From NCBI GenBank assembly GCA_963576475.1, contig OY754975.1, positions 22,563,169-22,627,168 of the forward strand: 64,000 nucleotides of DNA, given 5' to 3'. Position numbers and translations under genes: made by a program. Positions 1 to 10,664 of this stretch are shown piece after piece. The notes below the pieces were generated by a model that made no database searches, had not been told where the DNA came from, and saw nothing but the letters and a program-made list of their open reading frames with translations. Position 1 is the stretch's first letter, and every line of letters begins with the position of its first letter. This DNA is from Molanna angustata (lineage: Eukaryota; Arthropoda; Insecta; Trichoptera; Molannidae).

Positions 1-308
1 TCACCGGTAATGTACCTTTCAGAGGTAGGCGATGTTGTTTCCCTTTCACACATGCTTCACAAAAGAAATCATCATAGTTATTGATTTTTATGCCTTTTAT
101 CAGGTTATTTTCAATCATGTGTTTTATGGTGTTTATGTTTGTGTGTCCCATTCTTTCGTGCAACTTCTTCAAGCTCAATGAAGTTACTGTGTTGCATTCA
201 CTTTGGTTCACTTCTGTTTTTATGAGCATGGAATACAAATTATTTTGGGACCTTTTTCCACATGCCACCAATGAACCATTATCATAGATCATGGCATTTT
301 CGCCCTTT
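1..308 (-). pseudogene. copia pol fragment: GAG-pre-integrase region
   Basis: Read on the minus strand this continues the copia polyprotein past the gag/protease frame. It carries the GAG-pre-integrase hallmark 'KLHERMGHTN' followed by 'CEACVKGKQHRLP', which supplies the His and Cys residues of the integrase zinc-binding (HHCC) domain. Integrase core, reverse transcriptase and RNase H would lie beyond the left edge. The frame differs from the gag frame: a run of ten T (plus strand, about 324-333) is one base longer than continuity needs, so the protein breaks at a homopolymer. This could be decay, an assembly error or ribosomal slippage. The flanking match in both frames makes a copia identity secure. 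Confidence 0.85.
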
Positions 309-1337
309 TTAATGATTGTCATGTTTTTTTTTTGTTAGGACACCTTCTGCAAACAGATTTTTCTTCAAACCAGGTATATACCACACATCCGACATGGTCG
401 AATTTGACCACTGACCTTTAACGAGTACCTTGATGTTAACTTTTCCAGTTCCTTTTACCACAAGTTCGGCGTTATTTCCCAAATTAACCGAAAAGTGTGT
501 GCATTCTTTGAGGTCTTGGAAGAAATCTCTTCTATAAGTCATATGAGCTGAAGCTCCACTATCCAGGATCCATACATCAGAAGGATCAGTTGGCAATTTC
601 ATATCTTCTACATTAAATGCTGAACCACTGTTGAAGAAACTGTTGTTGCCGTCCCTCTTATTTGGCATATTACAATTCCTGGCCATATGGCCAAGTTTGT
701 TACAGTTGTAACATCTAATAATTGCTTTCCTTTTGTTTCTGACAGTTGACAACGCAGTAGCATTAGGCTGATGATCCTTTTCATTATTTGTCTCTTCATC
801 GAGTAACCTGGCTGTCAAATTGTCGATGGTTTGCCTCCCTTCGTCTAGTGACAGCCATGCTTGTCTCAAAGATTTGTAATTTTCTGGCAAGTTGTTTAAG
901 ATTTTTGTAATGATGGCAGTGTCACTGATTGATTCGCCCGCTTCTCGCAATTGACGAGCTATGGTTTCTATTTTAGATATGTGACTGCTCATCGACGCGT
1001 CGGTTGTAATTTTGTAATTGGAAAATTGTTCATAAAGGAGCATTTTATTTAACTCTCCCTTTCTGTCGTAGATTGTGTCTAATTTTTCTATTATAGATTT
1101 CGCTGATGAACAATTCTCAATTAGCGAAATTGTCTCCAAGTCTAGCGCCGATGATATGAGGAACATCGCTTTGGCGTCCGTCGTCGATTTTTCTTCGACT
1201 TCCGCAGCTGTCAACGCCGTCGTATTATACACAACATTGTATAATCCATTAGCCTTCAAAGCACAGTTGAGTTGAAATCTCCACTGTCTGTAATTGCTGC
1301 CAGCAAACTTTGGCAATACGCTGAAGTTGATGCTCAT
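309..1337 (-). CDS. Ty1/copia gag and protease N-terminus
   Basis: 342-residue frame of a Ty1/copia retrotransposon. The N-terminal 'FSVLPKFAGSNYRQWRFQL' is the usual start of copia gag (DUF4219/UBN2 type). Around residue 210 a CCHC zinc knuckle reads CYNCNKLGHMARNC. About 40 residues later comes WILDSGASAHMT, the copia aspartic protease motif with catalytic DSG. The start codon sits 115 bases downstream of the primer-binding site, as expected for a gag AUG. The product would form the virus-like particle and cleave the polyprotein. The frame is intact until the A-run near 333, so the element may be young. Its position left of the CTDNEP1 exons suggests an insertion in an upstream intron of that gene, in antisense; that is inference. 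Confidence 0.9.
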   Translation of the reverse strand: MSINFSVLPKFAGSNYRQWRFQLNCALKANGLYNVVYNTTALTAAEVEEKSTTDAKAMFLISSALDLETISLIENCSSAKSIIEKLDTIYDRKGELNKMLLYEQFSNYKITTDASMSSHISKIETIARQLREAGESISDTAIITKILNNLPENYKSLRQAWLSLDEGRQTIDNLTARLLDEETNNEKDHQPNATALSTVRNKRKAIIRCYNCNKLGHMARNCNMPNKRDGNNSFFNSGSAFNVEDMKLPTDPSDVWILDSGASAHMTYRRDFFQDLKECTHFSVNLGNNAELVVKGTGKVNIKVLVKGQWSNSTMSDVWYIPGLKKNLFAEGVLTKKKHDNH

Positions 1338-1451
1338 TGTCGGAGTTCGAAAACACGTGGATATCTGACGAAGAATAAAAAAACGTGATGTCGGCGAACT
1401 TTATAATAAACACAACTTTACTGAGGCTTTATTAACTCTGCACGCGACTTC

Positions 1452-1465
1452 CTGGGCCCATAACC
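1452..1465 (-). promoter_or_regulatory. copia primer-binding site (half initiator Met tRNA)
   Basis: On the minus strand the bases read GGTTATGGGCCCAG, directly adjoining the presumed 5' LTR end. This is the characteristic copia primer site, complementary to an internal part of initiator Met tRNA rather than to its 3' CCA end. It sets the LTR boundary at 1466 and confirms the minus orientation. Confidence 0.85.
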
Positions 1466-1672
1466 TGTTGGTTATATTTGGCGAAATAAAAACTAAGTAT
1501 ACATATAATTAACAGAGTATTTTATTTTATTACAATCGCGTGTCGCGTCGGTATACGGTTGACAGTTACTTTTAAAAGCATAGATATATATGAAACACAG
1601 ATTATGGACAATACAAATAATATCTAAGTATTATAGTTAATAATGGCGCCAATTTCAAATCACATTTCAACA
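1466..1672 (-). repeat. copia 5' LTR (proposed limits)
   Basis: The segment abuts the primer-binding site. On the plus strand it begins TGTTGG and ends CAACA, giving the TG...CA ends of an LTR of about 207 bp, a size normal for copia. The partner LTR is outside the window, so the outer limit is inferred from the terminal dinucleotide only. Confidence 0.6.
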
Positions 1673-1706
1673 GAAATCGGGTAACTACAACACTAAAATT
1701 CAATCA

Positions 1707-2099
1707 CATTACCCCCAGTAGTATTCAGTAACTATTGGAACTAAATTAGGAACGTTCTTAAATTGCAGATTTTAGATTTACGGTCTTATTTCAGCGTTAT
1801 AAAATATCAACTTGAACTAAATGGAATAGGAACGTACCTATTTTGGCTGGAACGTTCTTAAAAAACTACTGAATCATACGTTTTATGAATAATTATGAAA
1901 TTTTCATCATTTTCATCACTATTCAAAATGCGTCTAATTCAGTAACTTTTTAAGAACGTTCCGGCCAATATAGATACGTTCCTATTCCATTTATTCAAGG
2001 TTGATATCTTATAACGCTGAAATAAGACCATAAATCTAAAATCTACAATTTTAGAACGTTCCTATTTTAGTTACAATAGTTACTGAATAGGGGGTAATG
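1707..2099. mobile_element. palindromic MITE, CATTACCCCC ends
   Basis: The two halves are inverted copies. The left begins CATTACCCCC and contains TTCAGTAACTATTGGAACTA and GGAACGTTCTTAAA; the right carries the reverse complements and ends GGGGGTAATG. The arms are about 165 bp with a centre near 1880-1930. No coding capacity. The AGGAACGTTC motif links it to the elements at 17571-18138 and 63588-64000. Confidence 0.8.
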
Positions 2100-2459
2100 T
2101 TGCAATTTAAATGACGTACATACACAAACTACTAACTGATTAACAAAACAAAATAAAACATATAGGTACGCACATGAATACAACCTGTACAAATCCACAT
2201 TGGACATCTTCAAGTGGTTTTATTTGACAGCGGAACTCTTCCCTTTCCCCATTCTTCATGTCTATTCTCTTCCTCTTCAAGGCAGCGATTTTATATATAG
2301 ATACGCATACGATATAATTGTTTCACTTGCATAGTTATTTTGAAATTATATACCTACCTATGTTTAATAGATGGATACAGTAATTGGCGTTGTAAATCAT
2401 ATTTTGTTTAATTAATTCCAGTTTGTTGACTGAGAGTTCGTGATGGAATTCCATTATAA

Positions 2460-2620
2460 CAAAATATTACTACTCAAAATAAGTAAAAACAATTATTTAA
2501 CTTTTTTCCACTCCATTCTGTAGATGCTCTTTGAGCGAAACGCGTCAGTGGTCAAACTAATTTATCATGTGGAAAAAAGTTAAATAATTGTTTTTACTTA
2601 TTTTGAGTAATAATATTTTG
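2460..2620. mobile_element. 161-bp element with 51-bp inverted repeats
   Basis: Left arm 2460-2510 and right arm 2570-2620 are near-perfect reverse complements (CAAAATATTACTACTCAAAA against TTTTGAGTAATAATATTTTG). They flank a 59-bp unique centre containing GAGCGAAACGCGTCAGTGG. This is a non-autonomous TIR element or a remnant reduced to its ends. Confidence 0.75.
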
Positions 2621-2908
2621 TCATATTTTGTTGTTTTTTTATTGTAAATTATTTTATAGCTGTTGTATCCAATAAAATAAATAAATAAAAAAAATAATAT
2701 GTCTGCCTATCTTGAAATTAAATTGCCATTAGATAATATCTTCAAATACAACAGTATGTGATTTTATTTTTTTACTTTCTATCTGTTCAATGACCAGGTG
2801 CAAGTTTATTATAGTTTCTTAACTAATATGAATTTCAAACATTTTATGAAAAAAATTAAATGCATGCATTAAGGTTCACATATACATATGTATGATAATG
2901 TGTTTCAG

Positions 2909-3024
2909 ACAACACTGCACACCAGAATTGGGTACATATACCAAGGACTTGTCCTCTATTTGTAAGGACCTAAACAGAATATTCATCTTGGATAATTCAC
3001 CGGGAGCATACAGGGGATACCCTG
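2909..3024 (+). CDS. CTDNEP1: CTDNEP1/Dullard penultimate coding exon
   Basis: Internal exon of the CTD nuclear envelope phosphatase (Dullard), a HAD-family serine/threonine phosphatase that dephosphorylates lipin at the nuclear envelope and ER. It encodes (R)[38 protein letters not shown], nearly residue for residue the family segment around ILDNSPGAY, part of the HAD active-site scaffold. The acceptor is TGTTTCAG ending at 2908; the donor GTATGT starts at 3025. The first base completes an Arg codon, and the last base (G) joins AT of the next exon to make Asp ([10 protein letters not shown]). The catalytic DLDET exon and the membrane-anchoring N-terminus are upstream of the window. High confidence. 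Confidence 0.95.
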
Positions 3025-3837
3025 GTATGTAATCTATTTATTTATTAGCATACAAACATTCTGTATGGATTAGTATATCATAATATTAATTTATAATGTG
3101 CCAGAAGAAAATGTCTTCCCCAGAGTTAGTTATCTTATTTATTTCATAATCATTTGTTCAGAAACCGAATATATCAATAAATGTATGCAATTGTTGTGTT
3201 GACCACTCTTATGAAACATATGTGTTTGTTCTTTCAGGTTTTAGTATTCTTATACCTTTTTCTATCTACAATGTTGTTTTATTTTAAATTGGTCTATTTA
3301 CTGGGACACCAATCTTCATGTTTGTGTGTATTTTTACCCTTCATCCCAATAATGTCAGTTCTTCATATACTGACCAAAGATGCATCATTTTTCGTTGACT
3401 TTTACGGCACATGTTTCATGGAATTCGGTTAACACTTGAGACACGAAACTCTAATTCAATAGCAATTTTCAGTGCTTAATTATAAAATACTACTTGACGC
3501 CAAAAATATATTTTTCTTTTATTATAATGAGGTGAGTTATTTCACACTTATCGTCATGCCATAGTAACGATACCGGATCTGACATTTAGTGGAAAATGGT
3601 TTTATTGCAAAAAATTAGTTACATGCATATTATCTAGCTATTGTAAAAATAAAAAATATATAACTTCATAATATTTTTTTCTATTTTACAAAATAACAAT
3701 GTTGATCTGTACTGAGTCCATTTAGTAATAGCGTATGTTAAAATCCGACATTGATCTGTGCACAGCGTAATTCTGATGTGAAATCATAATTATGTTGTGT
3801 GCGTATCTACCACTTCCATCAATGTTGTAGGGATTCG

Positions 3838-4080
3838 TTATAATAATTTAATGACAAAACATTCAATGTCTTTATGAATTATGCAATTCAATGGCCCTGA
3901 GTCAAATTGAAAACGCTGTTCGTTATCGCCAAGCGCTATTTTTTTTTTGTATGTAATTTGACGTTTGTTGTAGAAATTTTTTCTACAATAACAAACAACA
4001 AACGTCAAATCCCATACAAAAAAAATTAGCGGGCGATTACGAACAGCGTTTTCAATTTGACTTGGGGGCAATGTCGGTTA
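3838..4080. mobile_element. palindromic MITE in CTDNEP1 intron
   Basis: Inverted arms of about 85 bp (roughly 3889-3975 and 3980-4072) share GTCAAATTGAAAACGCTGTT and TTTGACGTTTGTTGTAGAAA in opposite orientations, closing on the tight hairpin GTAGAAATTTTTTCTAC. The whole element is a snap-back structure with no coding potential. It lies in the last CTDNEP1 intron. Outer limits are approximate. Confidence 0.75.
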
Positions 4081-4691
4081 TGGCAGTTACAACAATGTTA
4101 TTAAAACCTTTGATTGTATAATATATTTAAAATGGATTTATTTAATGACATTTTTTAATCTGATAATCAATTGAGTGAATGTAGAAATAAAAATAATTTT
4201 AAAAAATGCAAATTTATTTTCTCTTTAACCATCATATTGGACAATATTTACTGGAAAACTAATATTTCTAAACGCTGTACGTGGCAGATCTGTCTGTGTT
4301 ATAATATGGAATGTAAAAGGCAATATTTGTCGGATCAGTTACTTCCGACATTGCAGTTTGATGAAAGTTCAATTAATAACAGGGATGTGCAATATCATAA
4401 ACCGAGTAAATTTTCATAAAATTCTTAAATAAAATTTCAACAATAACAATTGGAATGCAATGTGTGCAAAATTTCAGAAAATATCCTTTAAAAATGTAAA
4501 TTTTACAAGGAAAATAACTAATTAGTATATTTTTTCTTCATTTCGCTCTCCTGTAATTGGACATTGTTACTAGGGCATGGTGTTCTATTCTATTTAGTCA
4601 GTCTATTTCATTTAGTAAAAGAAAATTGTGGCTTTAAAATCTCAGGCAGTGGCACGGGATTCCGGATGCGGATTCACTAAATATGTTGCGC

Positions 4692-4879
4692 AAAATAATA
4701 ATAATGAATACTTCCTTGCACCCTGCGCAAGTGGTGAGTTTATTGCTAACTAACCAGTGCTTCCAGCCCAGAGAAGCAATATTTGCGAATAAATTTAAAT
4801 GAATTTCTCCTCAGCTGGGAATCGAACCCAGGACGCCCGCACAGAAACCGAACGACTTACCAGTTGTGCCACGGCGGTC
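4692..4879 (-). mobile_element. tRNA-derived SINE family B, copy 1
   Basis: Minus strand: a tRNA-like head begins GACCGCCGTGGCACAACTGG (box A) and carries GGGTTCGATTCCCAGC (box B). The body contains GCTTCTCTGGGCTGGAAGCA and the tail TGCGCAGGGTGCAAGGAAG, ending in an ATT repeat. This copy has lost the stem-loop present in the other copies (only TTAGCAATAAACTCACC remains). It sits in the last CTDNEP1 intron, antisense to the gene. Confidence 0.85.
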
Positions 4880-5031
4880 AGCATTATAGACAGGAAGAAG
4901 TGTACAGAAAGTGCAGATTCAACATTATGACAAATACCTATTTCACAATACATTTGCTATTTTTATTGCTATTTTGCTATTAAGTTGTAATGTTGTGTAT
5001 GTAAACATGTTTGTTGAAATGTGCATTGCAG

Positions 5032-5177
5032 ATAATGCTATACCCATAAAATCGTGGTTCTCTGACCCGATGGACATGGCTCTGCTGAACTTGCTTCCAA
5101 TGTTGGATGCGCTACGCTTCACTCACGATGTGCGTTCCGTGCTAAGTCGCAACCTTCACTTACACAGGCTGTGTTAG
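5032..5177 (+). CDS. CTDNEP1: CTDNEP1/Dullard terminal coding exon
   Basis: Encodes (D)[47 protein letters not shown] and a TAG stop at 5175-5177. The family C-terminus ends ...[15 protein letters not shown], so the protein is complete at this end, with Cys in place of the usual final Trp. The acceptor is GCATTGCAG ending at 5031, and phase matches the previous exon exactly (G|AT). The intron (3025-5031) holds a MITE and a SINE. A longer open frame from 4911 runs into this exon but is intron read-through. Confidence 0.95.
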
Positions 5178-5319
5178 CACAATATCCCCAGCGGTAAATA
5201 TCATATTAACTTTCTAACAACATTAAAATAATTTAACCTAAGTTTATAAACTTATTAATTTAAAAGAAACATATTAGTTGTGTCTAATGCTAGACTTATA
5301 ACATTTTTAAACAAATATT
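5178..5319 (+). other. Probable CTDNEP1 3' UTR start
   Basis: AT-rich sequence directly after the stop codon. No convincing polyadenylation signal decides its end; the LINE tail from 5320 may terminate or interrupt it. Confidence 0.4.
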
Positions 5320-5450
5320 GTATTTTATTTTATTTATACATCTTCTTGTACATAATATAAACAAATACAATTGTACACTGGCGGGCTTATTGCCATTAGG
5401 CAATTTCTTCCAACCAACCAGACTTTGTATCAACTTTTCATAGTTGTTTT
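5320..5450 (-). repeat. LINE 3'-tail fragment (ATTGCC stem-loop family)
   Basis: On the minus strand this reads TGGTTGGTTGGAAGAAATTG then CCTAATGGCAATAAGCCCGCC and ends in a TAAAATAAAATA tail. The ATTGCC/GGCAAT stem with a 4-base loop is shared with the LINE tail at 49135-49215, the fragment at 57160-57245 and SINE family B. A 5'-truncated LINE end with almost no coding sequence is the simplest reading. Confidence 0.7.
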
Positions 5451-6093
5451 TTAATGTCAATTCAAAGTTGGTTGGATTTATAGTTTAAGCTGTGTGATTC
5501 TGAAAGTTAAGAATTCACTATACATTACACATCATTCATACAAAAATATTAAAATGAGACATGTCCCCTAGTTGAGGATTGTGATTAAAAATGTTATCAA
5601 AATCACTACAGCGGTGATAGCCATGTCTTGATCGTGTCTCCACATTTCCGACGTTCCTGCGAAGTTGGAAGTATTAGAAAACACATTCTGTTTTCATTGG
5701 AATATTTTTAAAATTATAACTTCAAAAAAAGTTTTAAAAATTCAAAATTAAACAGTTTTTGTTTTGAAAAATGAGATAATCTTTTTAACTATCATTATTT
5801 TGGAGGCCACCAATAAAGTAGCATTTTGCATTGCTGCAGATTTCTGTAGTGTGTGACTTCATGGACTGCCTACACATCAAACATTTGTATGGACTGCGCA
5901 TCATTCTGCGTTTTATTGTTTTTACGCACATTTAAAATTGCATCCAGACGTATTAGAAAAAGAAAGCTTATTGTATTACGTAGTAATACTTATTTTTGTG
6001 ACAGTTGGAATTCTATGCCGAAAACTGGTGTAGATTCAAAATATGTGTTTCCTCCTCCAAAATTAATCAAAAATATTAAACATATAATAACTG

Positions 6094-6311
6094 TACAAGG
6101 TGGGCCAAAAGAAGTCATCCGATGTTGTTTGGCTCTCATTTTTTTTTCTAAATGAAAAACTTGGATTCTGTTTTTTGATTATGTTTATTTGAACAATGGT
6201 AAAAATAATCAAAAACCAGAATCGAAGTTTTTTATTTAGAAAAAAAATGAGAGCCAAGCAGCATCGGATGACTTATTTTGACCCGGGTGACTTCTTTTGG
6301 CCCACCTTGTA
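6094..6311. mobile_element. mariner-like palindromic MITE
   Basis: Begins TACAAGGTGGGCCAAAAGAA and ends with the inverted TTCTTTTGGCCCACCTTGTA, so both ends are TA, as after mariner/Tc1-type insertion. Inner arms (ATCCGATG...GAGAGCCAAGCAGCATCGGAT) are also inverted. About 218 bp and non-coding. Short frames such as 5853-6155 run into it and are not taken as genes. Confidence 0.8.
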
Positions 6312-6815
6312 CATACTTTGCAGCTTTATATCTTCGTATTTCATTACTTAAAAAATTTGAATTATTGGCATTAAATAATGCTACCATCATGGCATTGACT
6401 TTTGACAAGTTATCAGACTGTCCTTACTGAGTCATGTTTAAAATTATGTAATGAATTATAATTTTCAATACACCAACACAAAATCGCTGAATAATTCTGT
6501 TATTAACGAAATATGCGTCGTATAAAATACTGCGTGTAAAGTACCGTGTCTGTATACAAAACTGTATGAAGCAGTTGAGCGAAAATTACCGTTTGCGAAC
6601 TACGGACGGTATGGCATCATATTTACTGTGACCAACTATGGGACGTTTAAAATTTAAATTAGTCCCAAAGGTTTTTAAAAATAAAATTATTAATGAAATT
6701 ATTTATTTTGAGTATTGTCAAAAGTAGCCTATTTTACTTCACACATAGTTGGGTTTTTGTTTAATGTACTACTATTTCAAAAATAAAATAATTTCAAAGG
6801 GTTTTTAATTTTCAG

Positions 6816-6930
6816 TGGGACACAAGAGGTGAACGGGAGTTTGCCACAGTATCTTGCACCTCCGTGGGACGTGCGCAACGGACGCCCCAACTTAGCAAAT
6901 TTATGGAGATCACCGCTCTTCATATCATAA
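6816..6930 (+). CDS. Candidate terminal exon, unidentified protein
   Basis: A strong acceptor (TTTTTAATTTTCAG, AG at 6814-6815) is followed by a frame reading GTQEVNGSLPQYLAPPWDVR then NGRPNLANLWRSPLFIS and a TAA at 6928-6930. The composition (Pro, Trp, Asn, Arg; GC-balanced codons) contrasts with the AT-rich noise around it and looks like selected coding sequence. I do not recognise the family. It could be the last exon of a + strand gene starting elsewhere, an alternative end of CTDNEP1, or a fragment captured by a repeat. No ATG begins it, so it cannot be a whole gene. Confidence 0.35.
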
Positions 6931-7030
6931 AACCAGGATCTCTTATCGTTAATATTTTGTTTATTTGTCGGTTTGGTGCGGAAACACAAAGTGATTTTGC
7001 TCCAACACCATGCAACAGAGGAGTGTGTGA

Positions 7031-7034
7031 GATA

Positions 7035-7073
<39 letters not shown>
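7031..7073. repeat. (TA)n microsatellite
   Basis: Uninterrupted TA dinucleotides, about 20 copies, after one TATATG imperfection. It explains the IYIYIY frames seen on both strands. Confidence 0.95.
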
Positions 7074-7078
<5 letters not shown>

Positions 7079-7616
7079 GTATATTATATAATACAAAATG
7101 ACATATTACTACTACTGTTTTAGCATATTTAATTGTGTGAGTATCATTGTCAGTCACGAGCGATAGTATTATGTTCGTACTGCGTATGTACAATAGTCCG
7201 GTATTGTAATTATTATATGGATAAAATGTCAGTATCAACGTTCACGTAGCGTCATCATATCTTTTTTTTTTTTTCATTTTATTTTTATGTGTTGTGTTAA
7301 CTTTCAATTGCATTATTTTTATTTAATAATCCCATTCACTCAAACCCTGTTTATTTGTAATTTTATCGAATCAGTAAATTATTTTTAATCATATTAATGC
7401 TTGAAAAGTGAGTGACTAATGCAAAGTGAGATTAATATTAATGTAGGTCGAAAATGAGTCCTGAATTTTTGGCTCTAAGATACAATTTAGTTTTAAATAA
7501 TGTTCAGCTTCACAAATTTTAGGGGGTAAATTATTTCACTATTTTTATTGATACCATCCAATTCTTTTGAAGAATCAGTCCTCTGTGATCCAGACAAATC
7601 TCAATATAAGAATCTA
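7074..7616. other. No gene seen
   Basis: AT-rich DNA with short homopolymers (a T-run at 7262-7274). No splice-flanked conserved frame or repeat recognised. Confidence 0.5.
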
Positions 7617-7618
7617 GG

Positions 7619-7796
7619 ATGGGGCAAGTCTGATCCAACCGGCAAAATCAAAACCCATATCATGGATATAATAAATTATCTTTTGGTGTACTTTAATATC
7701 TTAAAATATGACAGAACTCCATAAGATTATTATATCCACGATTTGGGATATTGTGAGGGTTTTGATTCCACCGTTTGACAAGACTTGCCCCCCCTG
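7619..7796. mobile_element. GGGGCAAGTCTG hairpin MITE, copy 1 (diverged)
   Basis: Starts GGGGCAAGTCTGATCCAACC and ends with the inverted AAGACTTGCCCCCCC. The inner arms ACCCATATCATGGATATAAT and ATTATATCCACGATTTGGG are also inverted. It is the most diverged of four copies (others at 20454, 60504, 62382). Confidence 0.8.
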
Positions 7797-9000
7797 ATTG
7801 CGCATTTTTTTTAGTGTAGTGCGGAGCCAAATCCTAGAACTCACCTTCGGTAATATTATCTTTCCTGTTTCTGTGTGTACTTAACCTATCAGGATATCTG
7901 AAATGCTGTGAATCTGTGAATGAATGTCCTTATTATTTTTTGTATATGTATTTTATTTTGATTAAATTTTAATTTGATTTTACTATTCTTCACAATATCT
8001 TTATTACAATAAATTAATTGATGGCGTACGATTAACTTTTATTTCAGGCAGATTATTACATGCACAAGAATATTGATAGTATATTTCAAATCAGTACAAA
8101 ATGGGTATAGTTTTAGGTTTGTTAGTGAGTCACGAATTTCAAATACTCAGGGTTTGATTTATTTCTGTAGATATGTAATTTTAGATTCTGATATTCTTAG
8201 ACTAGTCGTTTTCCCTATTATAAAATAGAAAAAAAAAAATTTACGTGATATTTTAAAAATTATTTCACTCTATTATGATTTCGATCTGATGTAGAGTTTT
8301 TATTGAACACTTTATATAATTCAGTCTTTTAACACTCTAAGATTTTAAATGTGTTCCTCTGATATGAGGTAAATTATTATTTTTGATATTTTTCGTTTTA
8401 CGTATTTATTTTTTTAAGAACACTATCTATTTTGTCAACTTTTTTTTACATTAATTAATTATGTTGGAATTCAGTTATCACAATATATTTTTCAGTTGAT
8501 AATGAGAAAGTTAAGAAATAGCGATAATTCAATGTGTTGCAATTAGATTCCAATGGTTAAAAACATACTTATTATGTAAACATACATATGTAAAATATAC
8601 ATTAACTAAATGCACTCTCGACTTTGTACATTCTATTCTTGTACAGTGGTTATTTCCTTTTTCTAGTTAATATCTAATTTTTAAAGAAACACTGAAAAGA
8701 ATCACCTGAATGTTTAACACTTAAATTTATTTCATGATCTTCTATTCAAAATATCAGAAAGGGTTTTTATACAATTTTATGAATTGAAAAATATATTTTA
8801 GTGAACAGGGGGGTTACCCATGACACATTCTTAATACTTTGTTACCTTGTCTTAATCTTAATAATGTATAAACCAACACTCAAATCATAATGTAATTTTA
8901 ATCTTTATGTACGTTGAATCATAAAAAATGTTAAGATCAAAGTTTAGTATGTAATTGTCATTATTTTTTGTATAAATTAACACAATTGATTAATTTTAAC
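7797..9000. other. No gene seen
   Basis: AT-rich. One acceptor-like site (ATTTCAG near 8047) is followed by an open stretch to about 8230, but its translation has no recognisable features. Nothing else noted. Confidence 0.45.
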
Positions 9001-9007
9001 CTCAAAG

Positions 9008-9089
9008 ATTTGTTGATTCTGAACCTGGTCTTAACTTAATCAACTCCATGAGTAGCCCCGTTGCTTATAATGCTGCTGCTGCTAAATCT
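9008..9089 (+). CDS. Candidate internal exon, unidentified
   Basis: Reads FVDSEPGLNLINSMSSPVAY then NAAAAKS between an AAAG that could be an acceptor (weak polypyrimidine context) and a good donor GTATGT at 9090. The Ala run and GC-richer codons (GCTGCTGCTGCT, AGTAGCCCC) stand out in surrounding AT-rich DNA. I do not recognise the family. Without the splice, the frame reads on 30 further residues to a stop, with lower quality. It could be an exon of a developmental-type gene or a chance frame. Confidence 0.3.
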
Positions 9090-10470
9090 GTATGTTTGTA
9101 TTATCTTCTAACTGTGGGATCACATCATCGCATTCAACTTCAATATTTTTATTTTGTATTTTTTATATAGACAAATAATTTTAAACTAGGATAACTTTAA
9201 TTTCTTTCAAGTTCATTGTGCAATACAATATCATAAATTTTTATGTTGAAGACTGTCCCCAGTCTATCGAATTTTCAGCATTACAAAATAGAATGTCATA
9301 ATATTGTTAATAATGTTTTATTACTTTTGGGGCAGCTATGTCAAATATTAATTCAATGCTCACCCGGTAACAAGTTTTCACATATCGGAGACTAATGATG
9401 TCGATTGTCTCCACAAATCTAACTACTGTACCTAAGTAGTAAGTCATTTGACTTGTGTACTGAAATCACACCGTATCGGTAACTGAGCTTGAGAATCATT
9501 TCTGAAATACTTGTATAGCCACGAAGGAAGACATGTCAGTTTGATATTCATTATTGCATTGTTGTTAAACATTATATAATAAATTAACTGTTTATTTATG
9601 GTACTAACATGTATATTTGTATATGAAAAAATTACCTTTGGCTAACTGCCTTGTACAATCAAAGACAGTTTTTAATCCAGAATGTGGTGTATCGTGCATT
9701 ATTTGTTATTTTTCTATGAAGAAACCCTATAAAGAGACACGTACATTTCTTAAGTCGTTATTTTTCAATCTTTTTTTATTGGCCCGGTTTCTTTACATCA
9801 CCGAAATATAAGACTCTACGTTAGTCCTTGATTTCCCGGTTTCTATTGTAGAAACATGTATTCTTGTTAATATTATAATGAAATAACATCACACAAGAAT
9901 ACACATGGCATTGCATGGAATTTTATTTTTATTGATTTTTGAAAGCGATAGTATTTATAAATTTAATTATAAATTTCAAATTGGCATATTCATATCTATT
10001 TGTTTCGATTGTGAGTGAATTTGTATAACATAACACATTCATTTCAATGTATCTAATTTACACAATATGGATTACTTTAATCTACAAATAAAGGCGATAC
10101 TTGATAATGTATGTAGATGTGTTGATATATTATGTACTTTATTTTATTGCAAATCTACGCTTATTTGTAGTTACTACAAAATGTATGTTATTATTTATAT
10201 TTTATGCAGTTTATAATACTTTGTTTTAGAAAGTGATCAAAATTATCACTATCAAGTTAGCTTTTAAAATCACAACATTGTATCCCTTGAAGCATATTTT
10301 TTTGGGCTTTCTTGTTATTTAATTAATTTAAAATTAGCAGGAAATAAGGTATATAGGGCTTCCCTTCATATTTTCATTTAAATAAAACATAATGTCCCCA
10401 ACCTTTATTTATAACAGAAATTTCAACACAGTAGAGGACAAGATAAGTGCAGTGAAAATGCAGTAGTAAA
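9090..10470. other. No gene seen
   Basis: AT-rich sequence. The 64-codon frame at 9617-9811 has no flanking or domain support. No repeats were recognised. Confidence 0.45.
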
Positions 10471-10549
10471 AAAATATAATATGACAATCTTTACAAGACT
10501 GTGAGATTGAAAATATAATATGACAATCTTTACAAGACTGTGAGATTGA
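10471..10549. repeat. 39-bp tandem duplication
   Basis: The unit containing AATATGACAATCTTTACAAG is present twice in direct succession with no visible difference, so the duplication is recent. Confidence 0.9.
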
Positions 10550-10664
10550 AAATAATATTGCAGTAAATACAAAGGAATGAATTGTATAAATATGACAAAA
10601 TAAAAAGTAATAAGTCAGCTATAAAAAAGGAAAGATGAAAACGTTAATTTCAGTGATCCGATAC

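Noticed and set aside
3181..3432. 83-codon hydrophobic frame in the CTDNEP1 intron
   Set aside because: Lies wholly within the intron between two in-phase exons, has no homology I recognise and is of the AT-rich Phe/Leu type expected by chance.
5853..6155. 100-codon + frame
   Set aside because: Its 3' part is the inverted repeat of a mariner-like MITE and its start has no splice or conservation support.
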